DNA of 64,000 bases. Origin: Devosia nitrariae (GTDB lineage: Bacteria > Pseudomonadota > Alphaproteobacteria > Rhizobiales > Devosiaceae). The notes under the pieces were generated by a model. That model saw nothing but the letters and a program-made list of their open reading frames with translations, searched no databases and had not been told where the DNA came from. Each line of letters starts with the position of its first letter. The first letter of the stretch is position 1. A program made the translations under genes and the position numbers. This document shows, piece after piece, positions 55,546 to 63,404 of this stretch. The DNA lies in NCBI RefSeq assembly GCF_030160115.1, contig NZ_BSNS01000011.1, positions 186,001 to 250,000 of the forward strand. Reading direction: 5' to 3'.

Positions 55546-56454
55546 ATGAATGCCACCGTCGCGCCCGTCGAGGAGCGCAGCCTTCTGGGCATCGGCCTCG
55601 TGCTGCTGGCCTATCTGATGTTCACCGGCATAGACTCCTCGGCCAAATGGCTCGGCCTTGCCGGCCTGCCGGTGATGCAGATCGTCTTTGCCCGCTATGC
55701 CATCCATCTCGGCATCGTCTCGGCCGTCTACCTGCCGACCCGCCGCATGGACCTGCTGCGCTCGGGCAACTTCAAGTTCGAGGTACTGCGCGCTGCCGCG
55801 CTCCTCGGCTCCTCGCTCTGCAACCTCACCGCCGTGCGCTTCCTGCCGCTGACGATCACCGGCTCCATCCTCTTTACCATGCCCCTGATCGTCTGCGCCC
55901 TCTCGGTGCCGCTCCTTGGCGAACAGGTCGGCTGGCGCCGGTGGACAGCCATAGCCGTCGGCTTCATCGGCATCCTCATCATCGTGCGCCCGGGCACCGA
56001 GGCCTTTCACCCCGCCGCCATCCTCTCGCTTGCCGGCGCGTTCTTTTCGGCCCTCTACTTCCTGCTGACGCGGCGTCTTGCGGGCGTCGACTCTGCCGCG
56101 ACCCAGCAGTTTTACGGTGCCGTCATGGCCACCGCGGTCCTCGCGCCCTTCGCCCTAGCCGACTGGCACTGGCCCACGCGCCCGGTCGACTGGCTGGCGT
56201 TCGTGGGCATCGGCCTTGCCGGCTATGTGGGCCATCAGCTAACGACCGTCGCGCACCGCCTGGCACCGGCAACGGTCCTCGCACCCTTCGCCTACCTGCA
56301 GATCATCTACCTCACGGCCGCAAGCTGGCTGATCTTCGCCCAGCCCCCCGACGTCTGGCTCTATGTCGGCGCCCCCATCGTCATCGGCTCGGGCCTTTAC
56401 ATCTGGCTGCGCGAGCGCCTGCTCTCACGTGCAGCGGTCGAGCCGGTGGGCTAG
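55546..56454 (+). CDS. EamA/DMT-family transporter
   Basis: 302 residues with ten membrane segments in two EamA repeats (about 15-140 and 155-290; LPLTITGSILFTMPLIVCAL, RLAPATVLAPFAYLQIIYLT). It is an inner-membrane exporter of amino acids or metabolites, substrate not determinable. Its stop TAG overlaps the end of the ccdB remnant tail to tail. Confidence 0.9.
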   Translation: MNATVAPVEERSLLGIGLVLLAYLMFTGIDSSAKWLGLAGLPVMQIVFARYAIHLGIVSAVYLPTRRMDLLRSGNFKFEVLRAAALLGSSLCNLTAVRFLPLTITGSILFTMPLIVCALSVPLLGEQVGWRRWTAIAVGFIGILIIVRPGTEAFHPAAILSLAGAFFSALYFLLTRRLAGVDSAATQQFYGAVMATAVLAPFALADWHWPTRPVDWLAFVGIGLAGYVGHQLTTVAHRLAPATVLAPFAYLQIIYLTAASWLIFAQPPDVWLYVGAPIVIGSGLYIWLRERLLSRAAVEPVG

Positions 56455-56747
56455 AAGCCGTAAAGCAGCATGCTGAGAGCGGCCGCGATCTCGTCGCGTC
56501 GGTTCCTGAGATTGCCTATGGGGTGCACAGAGCGGACTGTGCCACCGCGCTGATGAGCTGCGGAAAGAGCACATAGCGGTCGCTATCGAGCTCGAAAACA
56601 GGATTTAGTCGACCGATTGGTGGGGGGAGCCCGGTCTACTGGCAAAAGTGGAACCACCACCCTTGTTGCCATCCTGGCGACCAAGTCCGCCTGCACGTCG
56701 ACCAGAAGTGCCCCGTCAGGGCCGGAGAAGACATCAAATCGTGCCAA
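56451..56747 (-). pseudogene. CcdB toxin gene inactivated by two frameshifts
   Basis: From TTG 56747 the frame reads LARFDVFSGPDGALLVDVQA and on to PLLPVDRAPPTNR. After an apparent extra G near 56612-56614 the reading continues in the +1 frame as RLNPVFELDSDRYVLF. A missing base in a G run (plus strand 56520-56523) returns it to the first frame as PIGNLRNRRDEIAAALSMLL to YGF-stop at 56451-56453. Total length is 99 codons, the normal size of CcdB (gyrase poison). Net length stays in frame. It starts 3 bp after ccdA. Two lesions make loss of function very likely. Confidence 0.85.
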
Positions 56748-56750
56748 GGA

Positions 56751-56981
56751 CTACCAAGGCCTGTATTTTTCGAGGGGTAGGCCGTGTTCCTCGATGTAGC
56801 GGTTGAAGCTCTCGATCGCGTCCGCGTTCTCTTCCAGCCAGCGCCGCTCTTTTTCTTTGCGGACCGCCTCGGATAGCCCAGCTTCCGCGGCGCGAGGAAT
56901 GCCCAGATTCAGTGCACGCGCTTCTGCCAGAAGGTCTGCATCGAGCGTAATGTTAGTAGCGCGGCGGCGGGACCCGGGCAT
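56751..56981 (-). CDS. ccdA: CcdA-type antitoxin
   Basis: 76 residues from ATG 56981, preceded by AGAGGAG. The N-terminal ribbon-helix-helix DNA-binding part has RRRATNITLDADLLAEARAL. The C-terminal tail, RRWLEENADAIESFNRYIEE and HGLPLEKYRPW, is the CcdB-binding segment typical of CcdA. The frame is intact while the toxin gene after it is broken, so it is an orphan antitoxin, possibly still neutralising CcdB elsewhere or acting on plasmids (anti-addiction). Confidence 0.88.
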   Translation of the reverse strand: MPGSRRRATNITLDADLLAEARALNLGIPRAAEAGLSEAVRKEKERRWLEENADAIESFNRYIEEHGLPLEKYRPW

Positions 56982-57030
56982 GGTGCAAACTCCTCTGCGC
57001 ATAGTATACGCGTAACTATGCGCCCTCCAA

Positions 57031-58329
57031 CTATCCCTCCGTCTTGGTCACTTCCTTGAGCGGCGCCGTCTTCTCGGCCGGGCCCTGCGTGATCAGCCGG
57101 GCGCTTCGCCGGCCGGTGAGGTAAATCCACAGCCAGCTCAGCGCCACCGAGAAGCGGTTCTTGGCGTCGATGAGGAAATAGATGTGGGCAAGGCCCCACA
57201 CCCACCAGGCGATCCAGCCCTTGAGCTTGATCCAGCCGAAATCGATCACCGCGGCCCGCTTGCCGATGGTCGCAAGGCTGCCGCGGTGCTTGTAGGCGAA
57301 GGGCTTCGGCGCTGTGTCGCCCATAACCCGCGCCCTGATGATGCGCGCCGCATGCTCGCCGGCCTGCTTGGCCGCGTTGGCGATGCCGGGCACCGGCTTA
57401 CCGTCCGGCATGGTGATGGTCGCGGTGTCGCCGACGGCGAAGATCTCAGGATGTCCCGGTACCGTCAGGTCCGGTTCGACGCGGATGCGTCCGGCTTTGT
57501 CGGCCTCGGCCCCCAACCATTTGGCGGCAGGAGATGCCTGCACGCCCGCCGCCCAAATGACCGTTTTGGCGGCAAGGCGCCTGTCGCCATAGGTCACGCC
57601 TTCGGCGTCGACCTGGGTTACGTTCCGCCCGAGCTCGACGATCACGCCGAGATCGATGAGCGCCTTTTCTGCGTACGCCGACAGGTCCTTTTCAAAAGCG
57701 AGCAGCACCCGGTCCAGACCTTCGATCAGATAGACCCTGGCCTCGCGCGGGTCGATCGTGCGGAACTCGTCGCGCAGCGAAGCGCGGGCGAGTTCGCTGA
57801 TGGCGCCCGCCATTTCGACCCCGGTCGGTCCGCCGCCGATCACGACGAAAGTCAGCAGCGCGGCACGAGCCTGCGGGTCGGTCTCGCGCTCGGCCGCCTC
57901 GAACGCCTCGAGGAGCTGTCGGCGGATGGTGGTTGCGTCCTCCAGCGTCTTGAGGCCAGGTGCGTTGGCTTCCCATTCGTCATGGCCGAAATAGGCATGC
58001 CGGGCGCCGGTCGCCAGGATCAGGCTGTCATAGGGCAGGGCGGTGCCGTCCTCGATCCGCACCAGCCGTTCCCCGGTATCGATGCCGATGACCGTGCCAA
58101 GGACAGTGCGCACCTCGCGCCGGTCGCGCAGGATCGTGCGGATCGGCCAGGCAATCTCGGAGGTGGCGAGCGCGGCCGTTGCCACCTGGTAGAGCAGGGG
58201 TTGGAAGAGGTGATGGTTGCGCCGGTCGACGATGGTGATCTCGGCATCCGCGCCCTTGAGCGCCAGAGCCGCCGCCAAGCCGCCGAATCCGCCCCCGATG
58301 ATCACCACCCTGTGCTTGCCCGTCGTCAT
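57031..58329 (-). CDS. ndh: Type II NADH dehydrogenase
   Basis: 432 residues from ATG 58329, preceded by GGAGG. Two dinucleotide folds are present: FAD VVIIGGGFGGLAAALAL (about 8-24) and NADH VVIGGGPTGVEMAGAI (about 165-180). FAVGDTATI binds FAD, and AKQAGEHAARII and AWWVWGLAHIYFLI form the C-terminal membrane-binding helices. It is a non-proton-pumping NADH:quinone oxidoreductase on the inner membrane face. It precedes ccdA by 49 bp on the same strand but is probably unrelated. Confidence 0.92.
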   Translation of the reverse strand: MTTGKHRVVIIGGGFGGLAAALALKGADAEITIVDRRNHHLFQPLLYQVATAALATSEIAWPIRTILRDRREVRTVLGTVIGIDTGERLVRIEDGTALPYDSLILATGARHAYFGHDEWEANAPGLKTLEDATTIRRQLLEAFEAAERETDPQARAALLTFVVIGGGPTGVEMAGAISELARASLRDEFRTIDPREARVYLIEGLDRVLLAFEKDLSAYAEKALIDLGVIVELGRNVTQVDAEGVTYGDRRLAAKTVIWAAGVQASPAAKWLGAEADKAGRIRVEPDLTVPGHPEIFAVGDTATITMPDGKPVPGIANAAKQAGEHAARIIRARVMGDTAPKPFAYKHRGSLATIGKRAAVIDFGWIKLKGWIAWWVWGLAHIYFLIDAKNRFSVALSWLWIYLTGRRSARLITQGPAEKTAPLKEVTKTEG

Positions 58330-58402
58330 CGCCTGCCTCCTGGTCTCATCTGGAGATGGAGGGCTCAGACCTGGCTCACAAGCCCCCGGCAGTGCAGATG
58401 AG

Positions 58403-59770
58403 CTATGCCTTGGCGCGCTCCAGCCAAGCTTGCCTGTAGGCCGTGAGCCCTTTGTGGTCGAGCGGGCGAACCGCCGGTGACTCCTCGGCCTCGCCTCCGA
58501 CGGGCGCGAGCAAGAGGCTCGCTCCGAGGCTCGTGCCCGTTGCATCGGCCGAAGCGGTGACCCCCACGCCCGTCAACGCGGCCAACGCCTGTCCGAACAG
58601 TGCGTTCCGCGCCAGCGGTCCCTCAACGATGATCTGGCGCCCGATACCGCAGAGCGACAGCGCCGCCTCGGCAACGAGCGCGAGATAGAGCGAGACAGCG
58701 GCGGTCCGCTCGCCGGCGTTGAGTTTTTCCGGCGAATGCGTCCAGCGCCCCTCGCTGTTGGGGAACGTCCCGACACCCGGCACGAAAGTCGGTAGCACCT
58801 GGATCTGTTCTTCGATCACCCTGTCGATATCGGCCTCGGCCGGCGGGTGGCCGCTACCGGCCAGCAGATCGAATTCACGTCCGCCCATGAACCGCGCCGT
58901 CGGCACCGGCCGCCCGTAGGCGTCGACATTGGCGAGGCTGTCGCGCTCGGGATCGAGACCGGCGGTCGAGCCGCCGACCGTCATGCAGATCGTCCACGTG
59001 CCGGTCGAGATGACCGTGAACGGCGTCTCATGCTGGCCGAGATGCGGCAGGAGCGAGGCATTGGAATCGTGGATGCCGCAGGCGACGGGCGTGCCGTCGG
59101 GCACTCCCGTCGCGGCCGCGATTGCCGGCAGGATCGGCCCCAGCACAGACGCAGCCGGCCGCACCGGCGGAAAAAGCCTTCCCCAGCCTTCCTTGGCAAC
59201 CAGCGAGGAGAAGGTCTTTTGATCCGGCGCCCAGAGGTCAGTGTGGCAGCCGAGCGAGGTCACCTCGCTCGCCATCACTCCAGTCAGCCGCCAGGCCCAG
59301 TATTGCGGGTAAGCAAGGATGGCAGTGACGTTCGCGAACTCTTGCGGGAACCGCCGCGCCTGCCAGAAGATCTGCGCACCGAGATTGAGCCCGACGGGCA
59401 GAAGCGGCGAATAGCTCTCGGCAAAGGCGGGCCGCACCTTGCCGTATTCGCCTGCCGTTTCCTCTGGCCCCCGATACTCGTAATCGAGTACCGGCAGCGC
59501 CAGTCCTTCTGCGGTGACCAGCGCCCCTGTCGCTCCATGCGTGGTAATGGAAATAGCCGACACCTGGTGTCGCGCATTGAGTGTCTTCAGCGACGCCAGG
59601 ATAAAAGCCCACAAGCCGTCGACATCTGCATGCGGATAGGGGGCACCCTCAACCACCTTGTTCGGCATCGAAAGCGCGTCGATCTGCACGCCCCGCGCAG
59701 TGTCGATCAGCACCACCTTTGCATTGGTCTTGCCGATATCGATGACGGCAACGGTCGCGGGCGTCGGCAT
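58403..59770 (-). CDS. FGGY-family carbohydrate kinase
   Basis: 455 residues from ATG 59770, preceded by GAGGAAAAG. It has the ATPase fold with N-terminal VAVIDIGKTNAKVVLID (phosphate 1), GIHDSNASLLPHL with the expected catalytic Asp, and STGTWTICM. It resembles L-fuculose or rhamnulose kinases of the FGGY family. It phosphorylates a sugar entering catabolism. No aldolase, isomerase or transporter is adjacent, so the substrate is open. It is divergent from the DUF326 gene. Confidence 0.88.
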   Translation of the reverse strand: MPTPATVAVIDIGKTNAKVVLIDTARGVQIDALSMPNKVVEGAPYPHADVDGLWAFILASLKTLNARHQVSAISITTHGATGALVTAEGLALPVLDYEYRGPEETAGEYGKVRPAFAESYSPLLPVGLNLGAQIFWQARRFPQEFANVTAILAYPQYWAWRLTGVMASEVTSLGCHTDLWAPDQKTFSSLVAKEGWGRLFPPVRPAASVLGPILPAIAAATGVPDGTPVACGIHDSNASLLPHLGQHETPFTVISTGTWTICMTVGGSTAGLDPERDSLANVDAYGRPVPTARFMGGREFDLLAGSGHPPAEADIDRVIEEQIQVLPTFVPGVGTFPNSEGRWTHSPEKLNAGERTAAVSLYLALVAEAALSLCGIGRQIIVEGPLARNALFGQALAALTGVGVTASADATGTSLGASLLLAPVGGEAEESPAVRPLDHKGLTAYRQAWLERAKA

Positions 59771-59950
59771 GCTTTTCCTCCCTCGGACGACCGCATTTAG
59801 CCGAACGCCGCGCCATTCGCCAGCACCCCGCGAAACGAGTCTATATTGGACTGGCGTTGCCGGACGAGGCCGGGAACCCGTTACCCGGCCGATGGTTGTC
59901 TCCGACGAGCTGCTCGTCCGATTTAGCTCGCCTGTCCCGGGAGACCCACC

Positions 59951-60283
59951 ATGCATCACCTTGATCCGGAGCTACGCAGTTGCATCGATGCCTGCACCGC
60001 CTGCCACCAGACCTGCCTTGCCACCGCGATGGGCCATTGCCTCGAGCTCGGTGGCGAGCACGTTGCAAGAGAACATTTCACGCTTATGATCACCTGCGCC
60101 GAAATCTGCCAGACAGCGGCCACCTTCATGCTGATCGGCTCACCTCGTCACAAGCGCATCTGTGCCGAATGTGCGGAAATCTGCGCGGAGTGTGCGGCCG
60201 ACTGCGAGCGCCTCGGCGACATGGATGAATGCGTGACGGCCTGTCGGGACTGCGCCGAGTCCTGTCGCAAAATGGCGGCGTAG
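59951..60283 (+). CDS. DUF326 four-helix Cys-rich protein (Csp copper-storage relative)
   Basis: 110 residues with 14 Cys in CxxxC spacing (CIDACTACHQTCLA, CAECAEICAECAADC, CVTACRDCAESCRKM) plus His/Met, the pattern of DUF326/Csp four-helix bundles that bind Cu(I) along the bundle core. There is no signal peptide, so it is a cytosolic copper store or chelator. A GGGAGA ribosome site precedes it. No CueR-like operator is seen. A heat-shock gene follows 127 bp later on the same strand. Confidence 0.9.
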   Translation: MHHLDPELRSCIDACTACHQTCLATAMGHCLELGGEHVAREHFTLMITCAEICQTAATFMLIGSPRHKRICAECAEICAECAADCERLGDMDECVTACRDCAESCRKMAA

Positions 60284-60410
60284 CGGGCATATCAAGACCG
60301 TCGCTCCGGTCCTCGCACGCTGAACCATGAGGCCCTGTCATCCGTTTTGTTGAGGAGGGCGGAAGCAGGCGCCCGATCGCGATTTCCGCCTGGAACCAAA
60401 GGAGTGGAAG

Positions 60411-60914
60411 ATGAGAATGCGTGACTTAATACCAAGGAACCGCAGCGGTGGGCGCGGCCTCTCGATCTACGGCAATGAAGGCTCGGATCCTCTCCTTTCC
60501 CTGCATCGGGAAATGGACCGGTTGTTCGATGATGCGTTGCGGGGCTTCGGCTCTCGCTTCTCCGATCTTACGCCATTTTCTGGCGAGGGCGGTTGGCCGA
60601 GCCTCGAGATTTCGGAGACCGACACTGAGTTGCGTGTGACCGCCGAGATTCCCGGTCTCGAGGAAAAGGACGTCGAGATCCTTCTCGACAACGATATGCT
60701 CACTTTGCGCGGCGAGAAGCGATCTGAAGCCGAAGACAAAGCCAAGCAGTTCTCGGAGCGCTATTATGGCCGCTTCGAGCGCCGCATCCCCCTCGGCTAC
60801 GAAGTCGAGGCGGACAAGGTCGACGCCCGCTTCAACAATGGCGTCCTGACCATCACTTTGCCTAAGTCGGCACAGGCGCAGTCGCGCGCCAAGCGCATCG
60901 AGATCGAGCACTAG
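60411..60914 (+). CDS. Small heat-shock protein Hsp20
   Basis: 167 residues from ATG 60411, preceded by AAAGGAG. The N-terminal arm has DPLLSLHREMDRLFDDAL. The alpha-crystallin domain (about 60-150) has WPSLEISETDTELRVTAEIP, ERYYGRFERRIPLG and DARFNNGVLTITLPK, with the C-terminal anchor near RIEIEH. It is an ATP-independent holdase. The stem GGCGGAA...TTCCGCC (60358-60390) lies in the 5' region but does not match a ROSE thermometer. Confidence 0.93.
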   Translation: MRMRDLIPRNRSGGRGLSIYGNEGSDPLLSLHREMDRLFDDALRGFGSRFSDLTPFSGEGGWPSLEISETDTELRVTAEIPGLEEKDVEILLDNDMLTLRGEKRSEAEDKAKQFSERYYGRFERRIPLGYEVEADKVDARFNNGVLTITLPKSAQAQSRAKRIEIEH

Positions 60915-60924
60915 TTTAGGCGCT

Positions 60925-60951
60925 GCCGCGGACGGTCCATCCGCCCGCGGC
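60925..60951 (+). terminator. Hairpin after hsp20
   Basis: GCCGCGG and CCGCGGC arms (60925-60931, 60945-60951) with an inner CGG/CCG pair, 11 bp after the stop. Only a weak T tail follows. Confidence 0.5.
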
Positions 60952-61047
60952 CTTGAACAGATCCACATCCACGATGACGCGAGTTCGTTAGCCACCTGTG
61001 GGGCGGCAGCGAAGATGTCACCTTCGCCATGCAGGCCCGTTCAATTC

Positions 61048-62625
61048 TCACTCGTCGAAGATGTAGTGGATTTCGCACCCTGCAGGTGGATCGGTTTCTG
61101 GGGTGGGATCGGCGACAGGCCGTCCCAGTTCGGCGCGCATCACCGCTTCGCGATGGGGCAGGGCCGTGCATTTGACGAGGTCGGAGATTTCGTAACCGCC
61201 GTCGGTGCCAAGCTCGGGACTGATGTGCGTAAATTTGAGCGAGCCCGGCCATTTGACCGGTCGGCCGGTGTGGTCGACGAAATTCGCCACCGAGGAATCG
61301 GCCACGTTGTGGTGGCAACCCGAGCACGACAGTGTCTCAAGGCGGATGATGCTGGGATTCGTGCCGGCCTTGTCCATGATGACCCGGCGGACGTCGTTGG
61401 TCGGCATGTGCAGCGTGCGCGTATACGTCGGGATCTGCGTTAGGTTGCGTGGGATGACCATTTGCGACGCCTGGATGCTGGCGTCGAACGTGAGGTGGAA
61501 GCGGTTGATATCGGGGACCATGAAATCGTCGTAGCCCAGCTGCAAACTGATCGCCAGGCGAGCGTTTTCCGGGGTTCCGCCGGAAAAGGCCGTGGGGTCG
61601 ATCGAGCCGCCTGTGGGCATTGCCACGATCCGGGACGTATCGCCCTCGTGGGCGAACTCGAATTCGCGCAGCACCCAGACCTGGCTGGTTCTGGTATTGA
61701 CCCGGATCTGGCCGCGCACGTCCACGGGGTCGCGACCGAGGTTGTCGGCGTGCAGCACCGGCCCGAGGTCGAAACCGTCTTCCGCCGCGTCCGGCGGCAG
61801 CAACCGCCCGTCCGGCGTCAGCCGCCCGCCCTCGAGGTAGAAACGGGCGAGCGCATCGGCCACGGCCGCGTCGATCGGGATGGTGCCGGTGGTGTCCGCA
61901 TTCGAGAACCGCGCCCAGAACTCCTGGATCGCGGCACATAGCTGACCGTCACCGTCCTTGTCGGGAATGATCGCCTCGAAGTTCATGAACATCTCGATCG
62001 TTGGATCACCGAGCGCCGGCCAGCCCGGCCATTGCGGGTTCCAGGCGGTAATCACCCGATATTCTCCACAGTCGGGCGTGTCCGTACCCGGCTCGCGCAG
62101 GTCGATGCGATTGACGGCGCCAATGATACGAAACGGCGGCGTTTCGGATGTTTCGCCAAGCGGGTCGGCGATCGCTGCGATGGCCGCGAACTGCGGATCG
62201 CAGAGCATTGGAAAGCTGTTGAGCGTCGGAACTGCGACCGTAACCCCCAGTCCAGGGCAGGCGAGACCCGCCGCGACCTCTTCTGCCGTGCCCGGCACGA
62301 TCGTCGACCACCATTGCCGGAACAGGGCCTTGCCGTCGGCAACTTCCGCCGAGGCGGCGAGCTGGTCCATGACGGCAGCAAAGGATAATCCGGCGAGGAA
62401 GTCCGGGTGTCGGACGAACAATGATCGGTCGGGCAGGATTTCGACGTCGGGGAGGTTTTCGGGCGGCAATGCTTCGAGCGCCTGCACCTCCTCGACGCCA
62501 ACGCCGCGGTGTTCGGCATGTACGCTCTCCTCCTCTGCCGGGGCGCCAATTCCTGTCACCACCCCTGCCAAAGTGAAGGCCACCGGCAGGCCCCACGCCC
62601 GAACTGCACGCCAAAAGTCCACCAT
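61048..62625 (-). CDS. Secreted protein with single CXXCH haem motif
   Basis: 525 residues from ATG 62625 (MVDFWRAVRAWG), preceded by GGGGGCAGGA. The N-terminal signal peptide cleaves near residue 32. The mature part has FRIIGAVNRIDLREPG, EYRVITAWNPQWPGWPALGD and, near the C-terminus (about 443), LETLSCSGCHHNVADSS, a single haem-c binding CXXCH. No standard cytochrome c fold surrounds it, so it may be a haem-containing peroxidase-like protein or the motif may bind metal. The ccm operon in this window could mature it. I do not recognise the family. Confidence 0.75.
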   Translation of the reverse strand: MVDFWRAVRAWGLPVAFTLAGVVTGIGAPAEEESVHAEHRGVGVEEVQALEALPPENLPDVEILPDRSLFVRHPDFLAGLSFAAVMDQLAASAEVADGKALFRQWWSTIVPGTAEEVAAGLACPGLGVTVAVPTLNSFPMLCDPQFAAIAAIADPLGETSETPPFRIIGAVNRIDLREPGTDTPDCGEYRVITAWNPQWPGWPALGDPTIEMFMNFEAIIPDKDGDGQLCAAIQEFWARFSNADTTGTIPIDAAVADALARFYLEGGRLTPDGRLLPPDAAEDGFDLGPVLHADNLGRDPVDVRGQIRVNTRTSQVWVLREFEFAHEGDTSRIVAMPTGGSIDPTAFSGGTPENARLAISLQLGYDDFMVPDINRFHLTFDASIQASQMVIPRNLTQIPTYTRTLHMPTNDVRRVIMDKAGTNPSIIRLETLSCSGCHHNVADSSVANFVDHTGRPVKWPGSLKFTHISPELGTDGGYEISDLVKCTALPHREAVMRAELGRPVADPTPETDPPAGCEIHYIFDE

Positions 62626-62668
62626 GGTCCTGCCCCCTTGTCCGTTCGGCCTTTTAAACAACTTGGCC

Positions 62669-62793
62669 CTAGAGCCTTTCCCGCTCCGATTGAGTCAGAA
62701 CGGGCGCTGTAGTTCGTGAATTGTCGCGTTTTCGAAAAGTGGCATCCATCCCGGATCAGGTCCGGGACAGGTTTTTTGCTGAAAACGCTCTAG
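62669..62793. repeat. Dispersed repeat R2, copy 2 (reversed, with nested REP)
   Basis: Reverse orientation of the unit at 50259-50368: CTAGAGCCTTTCCCGCTCCG ... GTCAGAACGGG ... GAATTGTCGCG ... AAAAGTGG ... CTGAAAACGCTCTAG. The inner AAGTGG hairpin is interrupted at 62749-62770 by TCCCGGA-TCAGG-TCCGGGA, whose 3' part recurs at 39026-39041. It lies in the 337-bp gap before the 62963 gene. The rest of the gap holds no visible gene. Confidence 0.8.
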
Positions 62794-62962
62794 CAAAACG
62801 CGCTCATCGTGAAGCTTGCGTGAAGTCTAGCGCAGCGGCGTGCCCAACACATACTGACAATCACGGTTGTCTCACGGATCGCCCCTAGCGATAGTGCCTG
62901 GTCTCTCCGGCCGGGGGTGTTGGTCGGGGATGCATGAGTCATGGCCATGGGAGGCACAAGCA

Positions 62963-63400
62963 ATGACGAGAACGTACCCGCCCCTCGAATTCGGACCCGC
63001 AGGGGACGAACTCACCACCGTGCGTTATTCGGACTATGAGAAGGTCGGCAGGAAGCTGGTTGAGTGGGCGACCAACGGACCAGGCTCCTGGCCCAAGAAT
63101 ATGGACGATCTGCGCGCAGCGCTCGACGGGGTCGTGACCTTTCCGCCCCAGATCACCCGCTTGACCGTCGTCCAGAGCTATGACGATCCGTCGGGAGAGA
63201 ATTTCGAGTTCATTTTGCGCCTGCCCGCCAAGGGCCAAGTCAACGAGAGCCTCGACCTCGCCCGGAACGGCCAATACGAGCAACCCCCGGTTATCGCGGC
63301 GCTGGCGAGCAAGACCGACCCCCAGACCGGTGAGTTGCTTTCGCCCGAGCGGCAGTTCTACGCCCGCGTGGCCGACTATACCATGCGGCAGTGCCGGTAA
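62963..63400 (+). CDS. Small conserved protein of unknown function
   Basis: 145 residues from ATG 62963 (MTRTYPPLEFGPAGDELTTV), preceded by GGGAGGC. It is soluble, alpha/beta, with WPKNMDDLRAALDG and LTVVQSYDDPSGENFEFILR. There is no signal peptide. I do not recognise a family. It is convergent with the TPR gene, 4 bp between stops. Confidence 0.7.
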   Translation: MTRTYPPLEFGPAGDELTTVRYSDYEKVGRKLVEWATNGPGSWPKNMDDLRAALDGVVTFPPQITRLTVVQSYDDPSGENFEFILRLPAKGQVNESLDLARNGQYEQPPVIAALASKTDPQTGELLSPERQFYARVADYTMRQCR

Positions 63401-63404
63401 GGTC

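Noticed and set aside
60301..60410. ROSE-type RNA thermometer before hsp20
   Set aside because: A stem exists (GGCGGAA/TTCCGCC) but the typical anti-Shine-Dalgarno U(U/C)GCU is missing and the AAAGGAG is not clearly paired.
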